This document shows positions 1-5,631 of a stretch of DNA of 5,631 nt, piece by piece; the stretch's first letter is position 1; each line of letters opens with the position of its first letter. The notes beneath the pieces were generated by a model. The model searched no databases, was not told where the DNA came from, and was given only the letters and a program-made list of their open reading frames with translations. This stretch comes from Betaproteobacteria bacterium (lineage in GTDB: Bacteria > Pseudomonadota > Gammaproteobacteria > Tethybacterales > Tethybacteraceae): positions 1 to 5,631 of the forward strand of contig JAPORI010000113.1 of assembly GCA_026710225.1 (NCBI GenBank), given 5' to 3'. The position numbers were made by a program, and so were the translations under genes.

Positions 1-105
1 CTGGTAAAAGCCGATATCAATGCGGAATCCGGCATTGATGCGCGAATATTTGATTGCACCATAGACGCAATGAATCAGATACAGGAAGAGATATTCTTTG
101 AGTAA
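1..105 (+). CDS. C-terminal end of an unidentified protein (partial, 5' end outside window)
   Basis: Reading from base 1 gives 34 codons without a stop, then TAA at 103-105. The visible tail is acidic, ends in QIQEEIFFE, and looks like a terminal helix (DAMNQIQEEIFF). It is too short to assign to a family. The stop lies inside the next gene, whose TTG start is at 98, so the two genes overlap by 8 bases in different frames. Such overlaps usually indicate translational coupling and a shared operon. Small PD-(D/E)XK-like proteins are often encoded next to an ATPase in defence cassettes, so this could be the end of such an ATPase. Nothing in these 34 residues shows that directly. Confidence 0.6.
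   Translation: MVKADINAESGIDARIFDCTIDAMNQIQEEIFFE
83..90 (+). promoter_or_regulatory. Ribosome binding site deciding a TTG start
   Basis: AGGAAGAG lies inside the end of the upstream gene and ends 7 bases before TTG at 98. That spacing suits a Shine-Dalgarno sequence. The first in-frame ATG, at 113, would be 22 bases away, which is too far. This favours the TTG start for the nuclease-like gene. Confidence 0.6.
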
Positions 106-700
106 CCTGAAAATGAGTGATGCCTTGATACTCTCTGAACTCATTGCTGTCGGCGCTCTTGCCAAGCAAGAGGGTGCCGGTAAAGCATCGGTGCATTTGC
201 AAGAACCCGATGCTGAGCATTCGGTGCAGATTTCGGGTCTGCCCAAGGATGCTTTTGTTATCGAGGCAGACAAGTCACTTCGGGAGGCAGACAATAAAGT
301 CTCAATGCTCAAAAGTATTTTTGGCGGAGGGCACAACGAATGCAAAATGGCCGACTACATAATAATCAGCCCAGCTTGCAAGATTATTGTCTGCGTTGAG
401 TTGAAGAGTTCTAGAAGAAATATCCGCCCGAAAGCTGTCTGGCAATTGACCGGAGCAAGTTGCCTTGTCGCCTACATCAGGGAAGTGGGCAGGAAGTTCT
501 GGCGGGCAGACAACTTTCTTGCCGATTATGACTATCGCTATGCAGTGATAATCAAGCATAGTGCCAAAAAAACTTCCCGCCAGTTGCGAGAAGATGACCA
601 ACGTAAGCATAACACACCGGATAAATTTCTTGGAATTTCGACGGCGCAAAGAGTTTCTTTTCGCTATCTGGCCGGTTTGCCAAGAACCGCACGCCGGTAG
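98..700 (+). CDS. Putative PD-(D/E)XK nuclease-like protein, 200 aa
   Basis: I do not recognise a named family, but the middle of the protein has the layout of a PD-(D/E)XK nuclease core. D86 (ADYIII) is followed about 15 residues later by a hydrophobic strand ending in E101-L-K103 (IVCVELKSS). A helix with Q116-L (AVWQLTGA) comes next, the usual place for the extra conserved glutamine in this superfamily. A further predicted strand is DYRYAVIIKH at 144-154. The C-terminus is basic (LPRTARR). There is no signal peptide or membrane segment, so it should be cytosolic. The start is TTG at 98 because of the Shine-Dalgarno at 83-90; ATG at 113 is the alternative. The gene overlaps the upstream stop by 8 bases. 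The region is visibly AT-richer than the rest: bases 361-420 are 38% GC by hand count, against 63% at 2461-2520. This suggests a horizontally acquired pair, possibly a defence module. Coding status is fairly secure; nuclease activity is inference from motif spacing. Confidence 0.65.
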   Translation: MSNLKMSDALILSELIAVGALAKQEGAGKASVHLQEPDAEHSVQISGLPKDAFVIEADKSLREADNKVSMLKSIFGGGHNECKMADYIIISPACKIIVCVELKSSRRNIRPKAVWQLTGASCLVAYIREVGRKFWRADNFLADYDYRYAVIIKHSAKKTSRQLREDDQRKHNTPDKFLGISTAQRVSFRYLAGLPRTARR

Positions 701-731
701 CCTGATACAGTAATCCTGGGTTGATTGGACC

Positions 732-770
732 GCAATTGCGTTGAAAAAACGCTTTTTTCAGATCAATTGC
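732..770. repeat. Nested inverted repeat in the convergent intergenic spacer
   Basis: An outer 7-bp stem (GCAATTG at 732-738 with CAATTGC at 764-770) encloses an inner 8-bp stem (TGAAAAAA at 742-749 with TTTTTTCA at 753-760). The apical loop is CGC, and 3-base mismatched stretches separate the stems on each side. This fold is an alternative to the 738-758 terminator hairpin. It reads the same on both strands, so it could also help end transcripts of ybbP, whose stop codon begins at 772. On the minus strand, however, the T-run sits within the stem rather than after a GC-rich one, so termination of ybbP here is less certain. Confidence 0.55.
738..758 (+). terminator. Rho-independent terminator after the nuclease-like gene
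   Basis: GCGTT (738-742), loop GAAAA (743-747) and AACGC (748-752) form a 5-bp stem followed directly by six T residues (753-758). It lies 38 bases after the stop of the rightward nuclease-like gene, between convergent genes. The stem is short but the U-tract is clean. Confidence 0.65.
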
Positions 771-3310
771 TACTCGTTGCGCAGCAGCGCCAGCGGCGGA
801 TTGCGCACCAGCCGGAAGGTGCTGGCAGCGCCGAGCAGCTGGACGATGAGCAGGGTTGCCCCGACGATTGCTCCGGCCGCGATCGGATCCATGCTCCAGG
901 GCAGTTGCAGGATGCGGGTGCTGATTGCATACGAACACAGGGCAGCCGCACCTAGAGCCGGGATCGCAGCCAGCGCGGCAATGACGATGAATTCGGTGCG
1001 AAACACGCTGGCGAGCAGGCGGCGCGACGATCCGAGCATCCGCAGGATCACCGAATCCCGAGCCCGGCGGTGTCTCCCTTCCGATATCGCCGCGGCCAGC
1101 ACCAGCACTCCGGAGACGATTGCCGTGAGCATCACCGCGCTAATCAGCGCTCCGACCTTGCGCAGCAGGTTGTTGGCCGTCTCGATTACCTGGCGGGTGC
1201 GGATCGGGGTGACGCTCGGAGCGGTGGCGACCGCCAGCCGCTGGAATTCGTCCTCGTCGCCGTTTACCCGGCGCACCGAGCCCAGGTAGCCGTGCGGCAA
1301 CTCATTCCAGGGCCCGTCTGACAGCACCATCACGAAATTTACATCAAACGTTGACCAGTCGATCCGGCGCATGTTGGCAATGGTGACGTCGAAAGTCTGG
1401 CCGAGAATGTTCAAGCCGACGCTGTCACCTATTTTCAGTCCGAAGGCAAGTGCCGCCTCCTCGTCAAAGGAGACCAGTCCGGTCGCGCCGCTTGGCCAGT
1501 GCTCGCCGGTCGATACCCGGCTGGCGCCGCGCCACTGGTTGGCCGGATCGGCAGCCCAAGTTATGAATCGGTCGCCGCGCAGCACCCACTCCTTGTCATC
1601 CGGTGGCTTGATTTGTTCGCGGGGCACTCCCCCCAGATGGGTGATGCGCGCCCGTTGCACCGGCAATTCGTGCAGGGTGTCGTCCGCCAGCAAGTCACCG
1701 GCCGCGCTGCGGATGCGGTTTGCGTCGCCGGACTGCATCCCGACCAGATAGAAGGCGGGCACTTCCGCTCGCAAGGTGGCGTCCAGTTCGTTTTCGAAGT
1801 TGGCCTGGGTGAGGGTTAGAGTCAGCAGCGAGGTCAGGCCGATGCCCAGGGCGGTGGCCGCTGAACTGACTGATCCGCCCGAGCGCGCCAGCATCCGCAG
1901 CGCGATGCGCAACGCCGATCCGGGCGGCTTTATTTTTCCGGCCGCACTGATCATTGTTTCGGCCAGCAGCCGGAAGATGATGCAGGTGGCGGCACCGCCG
2001 GCCACGAACCAGAGCAGGAACTTGCGATCGCCGGCGGCATAGAAAAGCAGAGCGAAGATCACCAGCGCCGGCCCTGCCACGATCGGCCAGGTCTTTTTGC
2101 GCGCCGAGGATTTCTCATCGATGAAGTCGAGGCCGGCCGAGGCGGAAAACAGGCTGGCGGCGCTTACCGCCGAGAAGCGTTGCATCGGCTCGGCGATGAA
2201 CACCCAGGCGGTCAGCAGCGCTACCGCCGGCACCAGCGCATACTGTCGCCAGGTGACCGAGGTGTGCACTTCGATGGGCAGGCGCGCCGACATCGCCTCG
2301 ACGATGATTTCCTGGCCGATATAGGCCAGCGGCATTCCGATCGCGCAACTTGCCAGCGCGAAGATCATTGCCACCAGGGTGTAGCTGGTGCGCAACTGCC
2401 GGCCGGGCATTCCCAGTGCCTTGAGCATTGCGATCGAAGTCAGCCGGCTGCGCAGGAAGGAGCTGATCGTATTGCCGACGCAGATGCCGGCGACCAGCAG
2501 GGTGCCCAGCGATGCAAGCAGCATCAGCGCCTCGGCCCTACCCAGCACCCGGCGCAGGCCGGGCACGGTGTTGTCCAGGCCGCGCACTCGCCAAGGTGCG
2601 TCCGGGAACGCACTTGCCAGCGACTGTTTCCATTCTTCAAAGTCGCGCTCGCCCAGATCGACGCGCACATTCTCGTCCTTCAATGCGCCGGGCAGGTGCA
2701 GGCCGGTTGCCGGCAGGGCGCCGCGATCAATGTAGACCATCGGCGCCGACAGCATCATTGCCGAGTTGGGGTCGGGCACTCGCTTGATGTGCCCGACGAT
2801 TTGCACGGTCGCCGCGCCGATTGAGAATTCACTGCCGATCCCGCCCAAGGTTTCGATCAGCTCTTCGCCGATGAGCACCGGAATCTTGGCGGCGGTTGGC
2901 GGGCTGGCGATCATGTCGTGGCGGTAGTCGCTGCCGTCGGACATCTCCATCTTGCCAAACAGCGGATATTTGTCGTCCACCGCCCGCAAGGCGATCTGCG
3001 CCGAGCTGCTGCGGGTAAACGCGGCTGCGCGCATGTAGGAGCTCTCGGTGAGCCGCTCGCTGTTTTCGCCAAACCAGATCAATTCCTCTTCGGTGAACGA
3101 GCGCGATTCCAGTTCGACATCGGCATCGCCGCCGCGCAGGGCGCGGGCGTCCTGACTGATGCTAAAGCGCAGCGCATCGGTCAGCCCGAGCACCGATCCG
3201 AGCATCGCAACCGCCAGGGTCATGGTTATCGTCGACAGGGCAAAGGAAAGCTTGTCGCGGCGCATTTCGCGTTTGGCTACCAGCACCGGCAGGGCGAGGC
3301 GACTCTTCAT
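770..3310 (-). CDS. ybbP: YbbP-type ABC transporter permease (FtsX/MacB family)
   Basis: Large inner-membrane permease of 846 residues (E. coli YbbP is about 800), the likely membrane partner of the adjacent YbbA ATPase. Hydrophobic segments lie at roughly 22-45, 261-285, 308-332, 357-374, 408-426, 430-450, 482-500, 717-742, 770-797 and 808-830. These ten helices fit the duplicated FtsX fold. Long soluble periplasmic domains occupy about 46-260 and 501-716. Each FtsX unit carries the charged stretch after a helix that contacts the ATPase in this family (LTSIAMLKALGMPGRQL near 290-306, RDSVILRMLGSSRRLL near 751-766). The stretch RIDWSTFDVNFVMV (649-662) resembles the R-x-x-W-x-x-x-x-x-NF motif I recall from YbbP proteins. 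ATG at 3310 is chosen: it gives a short basic N-terminus before helix 1 and starts 4 bases after the ybbA stop. TTG at 3334 would add eight residues overlapping ybbA. Type VII ABC systems usually transmit conformational force or extract lipophilic substrates rather than transport in the classical way. The substrate cannot be read from sequence. Confidence 0.93.
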   Translation of the reverse strand: MKSRLALPVLVAKREMRRDKLSFALSTITMTLAVAMLGSVLGLTDALRFSISQDARALRGGDADVELESRSFTEEELIWFGENSERLTESSYMRAAAFTRSSSAQIALRAVDDKYPLFGKMEMSDGSDYRHDMIASPPTAAKIPVLIGEELIETLGGIGSEFSIGAATVQIVGHIKRVPDPNSAMMLSAPMVYIDRGALPATGLHLPGALKDENVRVDLGERDFEEWKQSLASAFPDAPWRVRGLDNTVPGLRRVLGRAEALMLLASLGTLLVAGICVGNTISSFLRSRLTSIAMLKALGMPGRQLRTSYTLVAMIFALASCAIGMPLAYIGQEIIVEAMSARLPIEVHTSVTWRQYALVPAVALLTAWVFIAEPMQRFSAVSAASLFSASAGLDFIDEKSSARKKTWPIVAGPALVIFALLFYAAGDRKFLLWFVAGGAATCIIFRLLAETMISAAGKIKPPGSALRIALRMLARSGGSVSSAATALGIGLTSLLTLTLTQANFENELDATLRAEVPAFYLVGMQSGDANRIRSAAGDLLADDTLHELPVQRARITHLGGVPREQIKPPDDKEWVLRGDRFITWAADPANQWRGASRVSTGEHWPSGATGLVSFDEEAALAFGLKIGDSVGLNILGQTFDVTIANMRRIDWSTFDVNFVMVLSDGPWNELPHGYLGSVRRVNGDEDEFQRLAVATAPSVTPIRTRQVIETANNLLRKVGALISAVMLTAIVSGVLVLAAAISEGRHRRARDSVILRMLGSSRRLLASVFRTEFIVIAALAAIPALGAAALCSYAISTRILQLPWSMDPIAAGAIVGATLLIVQLLGAASTFRLVRNPPLALLRNE

Positions 3311-3314
3311 GTCG

Positions 3315-3992
3315 CTAGTTGCCGCTGTCGTCAATCAGGCGGCCATCGAGCATCTTCAGGGTCTGATCAAAGCGGGAAAGCAGGCTGTTGTCGTGGGTGA
3401 TGAAGATCAAGGTGGCGCCGGAATCAGCAACCAGCTTGTCAAGCACCCCGATTACCGCGTTGCCGGTTTCGCCATCCAGATTGCCGGTCGGTTCATCAGC
3501 CAGGATTAATCTTGGTCGGGCGACAAAGGCGCGGGCGATCGCAACTCTTTGCTGCTCGCCGCCGGAGAGCTGATGGGGAAAGTGATCAAGCCGGTGCGAG
3601 AGCCCGACGACGGCAAGCGATTCGGCCGCCTTCTCCTCGGCGGCCGGATCGGATGCCATTTCCAGCGGCAGGGCGACGTTTTCAACCGCGTTCATCGACG
3701 GCAGCAGGTGGAAGTTCTGGAATACCACTCCGATGTTGCTGCGCCGGAAGGATGCCAGTTGCTCCTGCGAACACTGCTGATAGTCGGTGCCCAATACGCT
3801 TAGGGTTCCGGCGGTCGGCTTCTGCAAGCCGGCCAGCAGGGTGAGCAGGGAGGTCTTGCCGGAGCCGGACGGGCCGATCAGACCGATTTTGCTGCCGGTG
3901 GTGATGTGCAGATCTATGCCTTTGAGAATTTCGACTTGGTGCTCCGCCGCCGCCAGTTTCAGTTCCAGTTGCCGGGCGGCAATTGCCGGCAA
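3315..3992 (-). CDS. ybbA: YbbA-type ABC transporter ATP-binding protein
   Basis: Cytoplasmic ATPase subunit of the YbbA-YbbP complex, in the LolD/MacB/FtsE-like group. All motifs are present from a start at 3992 (225 residues; E. coli YbbA is 228): Walker A GPSGSGKT at 40-47, Q-loop Q92 (VVFQNFHLLP), signature LSGGEQQRV at 142-150, Walker B LILADEP at 162-168 with catalytic E167, D-loop NLD at 171-173, and switch H200 (FITHD). No ATG is available. TTG at 3992 begins MPAIAARQLEL, matching the short N-terminus of E. coli YbbA. TTG at 4025 is possible and would overlap tesA by 14 bases. TTG at 4088 would add 32 low-complexity Ala-rich residues antisense to the tesA signal peptide and is unlikely. 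No Shine-Dalgarno precedes any of these. The stop is 4 bases before ybbP, so the two are surely one operon. Function as a nucleotide-binding subunit is secure; the start is not. Confidence 0.95.
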   Translation of the reverse strand: MPAIAARQLELKLAAAEHQVEILKGIDLHITTGSKIGLIGPSGSGKTSLLTLLAGLQKPTAGTLSVLGTDYQQCSQEQLASFRRSNIGVVFQNFHLLPSMNAVENVALPLEMASDPAAEEKAAESLAVVGLSHRLDHFPHQLSGGEQQRVAIARAFVARPRLILADEPTGNLDGETGNAVIGVLDKLVADSGATLIFITHDNSLLSRFDQTLKMLDGRLIDDSGN

Positions 3993-3997
3993 GCCGC

Positions 3998-4003
3998 TAG
4001 AAT
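3998..4003 (+). promoter_or_regulatory. Candidate -10 element for tesA
   Basis: TAGAAT matches the sigma-70 -10 consensus at five of six positions. I see no good -35 hexamer at 16-18 bases upstream, where the sequence is GGCGGC-like. If used, transcription would start near 4010, almost at the proposed tesA GTG start at 4012. That would fit the lack of a Shine-Dalgarno. It forms a perfect 7-bp inverted repeat with 4032-4038. Confidence 0.35.
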
Positions 4004-4011
4004 CAGTGTCC

Positions 4012-4641
4012 GTGTTCTCGATCAAGGCTAGGATTCTATTGCAACTGGCTGCCGCCGCCGCAGTTGCCTCCGCCGCGGCTGCCGACAATTACCGGCTGTC
4101 GGCCTTTGGCGACAGCCTGATGTCCGGCCACGGCCTGTTGCCGCAACAGGGTTTTGTTGCCCGTCTCCAGCATCATCTTGATGATAGCGGCCTTGAAGTC
4201 GAGGTGATCAACCATGCGATATCCGGCAACACTTCCGCCGATGCCTTGGGCCGAATCAGCCAGGTGCTTGATGCAAAACCGGACGGGGTGTTGCTCAGCT
4301 TCGGCGGCAACGACATGCTCAGGAAGATTGAACCGGAAGTGACGATGGGCAACCTCGAGCAGATGATTGAAATGCTCAAGGCAGCCGACATCGACATATT
4401 GCTGGTGGGCATGAAGGCGCCGCTGAACTGGGGCCCTTTCTACAAGTTCGCCTTTGACGGCATATACGATGATCTGGCTGACGATCACGACTTGCCGCTG
4501 TATCCGTTCTTGCTCGAGGGCATCGCCCTTGATCCCAAGTTCAACCTGCCGGACGGAATTCATCCGAATGGAGCCGGCATCGAGGTCATTACCGAGGCAA
4601 TACTCGACGACGTCGTCGATTTGATCGAAGACGGCAGTTGA
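4012..4641 (+). CDS. tesA: TesA-type exported GDSL esterase / acyl-CoA thioesterase I / lysophospholipase L1
   Basis: SGNH/GDSL hydrolase of 209 residues (E. coli TesA precursor is 208). In E. coli the enzyme hydrolyses acyl-CoA thioesters, lysophospholipids and various esters in the periplasm. Block I is FGDSLMSG at 32-39 with nucleophile S35. Block II has G72 (ISGNTS), block III is GGND at 98-101 with N100, and block V is DGIHPN at 181-186 with catalytic D181 and H184. The N-terminus is a Sec signal peptide: K5 and R7, an Ala/Leu-rich core at about 8-19, and a likely cut in ASAAAA before D25. No ATG precedes the signal peptide. GTG at 4012 is chosen; GTG at 4006 adds two residues and is equally possible. 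Neither has a Shine-Dalgarno. It is divergent from ybbA with only 19 bases between the chosen starts, as in E. coli. dsbB follows after 15 bases. As I recall, recent structural work on the E. coli proteins proposes that YbbAP and TesA act together on hydrophobic substrates, and the conserved linkage here fits that. Confidence 0.93.
   Translation: MFSIKARILLQLAAAAAVASAAAADNYRLSAFGDSLMSGHGLLPQQGFVARLQHHLDDSGLEVEVINHAISGNTSADALGRISQVLDAKPDGVLLSFGGNDMLRKIEPEVTMGNLEQMIEMLKAADIDILLVGMKAPLNWGPFYKFAFDGIYDDLADDHDLPLYPFLLEGIALDPKFNLPDGIHPNGAGIEVITEAILDDVVDLIEDGS
4033..4038 (-). promoter_or_regulatory. Candidate -10 element for ybbA-ybbP
   Basis: Read on the minus strand this is TAGAAT, the same hexamer as the tesA candidate. 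Transcription leftward would begin near 4026, just before TTG 4025 and about 34 bases before TTG 3992. It lies inside the tesA signal-peptide codons. No clear -35 hexamer is visible. Confidence 0.35.
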
Positions 4642-4656
4642 GACGCGTTTCCTGCC

Positions 4657-5145
4657 ATGAAGCCGACCAATATCATTGGGCTGGCGGCGGCTGTTTTCAG
4701 CCTGCTGTTTGCCTATCTTTTCCTGCAAAGGTATCTGGGGCTCGTTCCCTGTCCGCTGTGCATCCTCGATCGGATCGTGCTGGCGGCGATGGCGGCGGTT
4801 TTCGCCGCCGGCCTGATGGTTTCTTCGCCGCGCATCCAGACGCTGCTGCTGGCCGTCAATTCACTGCTGCTGGCGTCCGGCCTGCTGGTAGCCGGGCGGC
4901 ATGTCTGGCTGCAAAACCAGCCCTTTGATGAATCGAGCAGTTGCCTGGCCGACAGTGAGACCGCCCAGGGTCTTGGCGAGTTGCTGTCTGATGCCTTCGG
5001 TGCCACTTCCGACTGCGGGATCATTCTCTGGCAGTTGTTCGGATTGAGCATCCCCGATCTGACCTTGGCGCTTTTCGCACTTTTCTTTGTCCCGCTGTTG
5101 ATCGGGCAGGGATACGCAATCGCGCGTGCCCGGCCGACTAGTTAG
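4657..5145 (+). CDS. dsbB: Disulfide bond formation protein B (DsbB)
   Basis: Inner-membrane quinone reductase that reoxidises the periplasmic dithiol oxidase DsbA and passes the electrons to ubiquinone or menaquinone. The protein has 162 residues (E. coli 176) and four membrane helices at about 6-24, 40-56, 61-80 and 132-156. The first periplasmic loop holds the CPLC redox pair, C32 and C35, followed by R39, the position of the quinone-contacting arginine in E. coli (CxxCxxxR). The second periplasmic loop holds the other pair, C96 (SSSCLAD) and C120 (TSDCGI), 24 residues apart, against 26 in E. coli. All four essential cysteines are present. ATG at 4657 gives a short N-terminus directly before helix 1. 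Only a weak purine stretch precedes it, so translation may be coupled to tesA, which ends 15 bases upstream. It is followed 4 bases after its stop by ribB. Confidence 0.95.
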   Translation: MKPTNIIGLAAAVFSLLFAYLFLQRYLGLVPCPLCILDRIVLAAMAAVFAAGLMVSSPRIQTLLLAVNSLLLASGLLVAGRHVWLQNQPFDESSSCLADSETAQGLGELLSDAFGATSDCGIILWQLFGLSIPDLTLALFALFFVPLLIGQGYAIARARPTS

Positions 5146-5149
5146 GACC

Positions 5150-5631
5150 ATGGCTTTTTGCACAATAGCCGCGGCTATCGAGCAGCTCAGAAGCGGCAGG
5201 ATGATCATCCTGTGCGACGACGAGGACCGCGAGAACGAAGGCGATCTGGTGTTGCCGGCCCAGCTGGTCACTCCCGAGGCGATCACCTTCATGGCCGAGC
5301 AGGCAAGAACGATCATCACTTTGGCGATGACTTCGCAGCGCTGCGACATGCTGCAACTGCCGCTGATGAACACAGCCGGCGGCGGCGATGCCTATTCGAC
5401 CGCGTTCACGGTTTCGATCGAGGCTGCCGCCGGGGTTACCACCGGCTCCTCAGCCCATGATCGGGCGCATACCATCCGCACTGCGGTTGCCTTTGATGCC
5501 AAGCCGTCCGATCTGGTGCGTCCCGGCCATGTCTTTCCGCTGCGGGCAGTTGCCGGCGGGGTGCTCAATCGGGCTGGGCACACCGAGGCCGGCTGCGATC
5601 TGGCCGGCCTGGCCGGTTTCGAGCCGGCGGC
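5150..5631 (+). CDS. ribB: 3,4-dihydroxy-2-butanone 4-phosphate synthase (partial, runs off window)
   Basis: Riboflavin biosynthesis enzyme converting ribulose 5-phosphate to 3,4-dihydroxy-2-butanone 4-phosphate plus formate, with Mg2+, in the cytosol. The first 160 residues are visible. Signature motifs are DDEDRENEGDL at 23-33 (substrate and metal acidic loop), FTVSIEA at 86-92, GVTTGSSAHDRAHTI at 95-109, RPGHVFPLRA at 124-133 and GGVLNRAGHTEAGCDLA at 136-152. Stand-alone RibB is about 215 residues, so about 55 would be missing. If the gene is a fused ribBA, a GTP cyclohydrolase II domain would follow, and the window cannot tell. ATG at 5150 comes 4 bases after the dsbB stop. AGGA at 5144-5147 is only two bases from the ATG, so re-initiation after dsbB is likely. 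One oddity: the segment normally close to GLICLAL reads TIITLAM (54-60), putting T57 where a cysteine is usually found. Confidence 0.93.
   Translation, partial: MAFCTIAAAIEQLRSGRMIILCDDEDRENEGDLVLPAQLVTPEAITFMAEQARTIITLAMTSQRCDMLQLPLMNTAGGGDAYSTAFTVSIEAAAGVTTGSSAHDRAHTIRTAVAFDAKPSDLVRPGHVFPLRAVAGGVLNRAGHTEAGCDLAGLAGFEPA

Noticed and set aside
185..213. Inverted repeat GCATCGG...CCGATGC inside the nuclease-like gene
   Set aside because: A single 7-bp pair with a 15-base loop inside coding sequence is expected by chance and has no T-run or other context.
302..649. Minus-strand open frame of 115 codons opposite the nuclease-like gene
   Set aside because: The plus-strand frame has a Shine-Dalgarno, overlaps its neighbour as in an operon, and shows a coherent motif pattern. 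The minus-strand frame has none of these.
2180..2824. Long open frame on the plus strand inside ybbP (about 214 codons)
   Set aside because: It is antisense to well-supported YbbP codons. The translation is rich in Gln, His, Arg and Ala without domains, typical of the complementary frame in GC-rich coding DNA.
3787..4011. Upstream ATG extending tesA by about 75 codons
   Set aside because: The extension is antisense to the ybbA ATPase core and would bury the signal peptide inside the protein. GTG at 4006 or 4012 gives the normal TesA length.
3993..4088. N-terminal extension of ybbA from TTG at 4088
   Set aside because: It would add Ala-rich sequence that is the antisense of the tesA signal peptide, and the conserved YbbA N-terminus begins at 3992.
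4036..4728. Minus-strand open frame of about 230 codons across tesA and the start of dsbB
   Set aside because: It lies opposite the GDSL motifs and signal peptide of tesA, has no recognisable domain, and would conflict with two clearly real genes.
1..5631. CRISPR array, tRNA or rRNA genes, insertion sequence ends
   Set aside because: I saw no regularly spaced repeats, no cloverleaf-like segment between genes and no transposase or terminal repeat. Nearly all bases are accounted for by protein genes.

Overview
The window looks like part of a proteobacterial chromosome. A gammaproteobacterium, or possibly a betaproteobacterium, is the best guess, because the block ybbP-ybbA (leftward) divergent from tesA (rightward) is the arrangement known from Escherichia coli. 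The taxon is inferred from gene content and order only; no rRNA or other marker is present.

Layout, left to right. (1) Positions 1-700 hold an AT-richer two-gene unit reading rightward. It comprises the last 34 codons of an unidentified gene and, overlapping its stop by 8 bases, a 200-residue protein with a plausible PD-(D/E)XK nuclease core (D86, E101-x-K103, Q116). This is the only part of the window that looks accessory. (2) Positions 701-769 form a short convergent spacer with a nested inverted repeat that includes a good rho-independent terminator for the rightward unit. (3) Positions 770-3992 hold the leftward pair ybbA (ABC ATPase) and ybbP (large FtsX/MacB-type permease), separated by 4 bases. 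(4) Positions 3993-4011 are a 19-base divergent gap with no convincing Shine-Dalgarno sequence and no ATG start on either side. Two TAGAAT hexamers form a 7-bp inverted repeat around it. (5) From 4012 to the window end there is a tight rightward run: tesA (exported GDSL esterase/thioesterase), dsbB (quinone-linked disulfide oxidase of the inner membrane) and the start of a ribB-type gene (3,4-dihydroxy-2-butanone 4-phosphate synthase), cut by the window edge. The gaps are 15 and 4 bases, so this is probably one operon.

Functional picture. YbbA and YbbP form a Type VII (MacB-like) ABC complex that probably couples cytoplasmic ATP hydrolysis to work in the envelope, and TesA is the periplasmic hydrolase genetically linked to it. 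DsbB reoxidises DsbA in the same compartment. RibB is cytoplasmic flavin biosynthesis and has no obvious link to the others beyond co-transcription. The most uncertain and most interesting parts are the putative nuclease cassette at the left edge, the compact face-to-face promoter arrangement between ybbA and tesA, and a substitution at a normally conserved cysteine in RibB.
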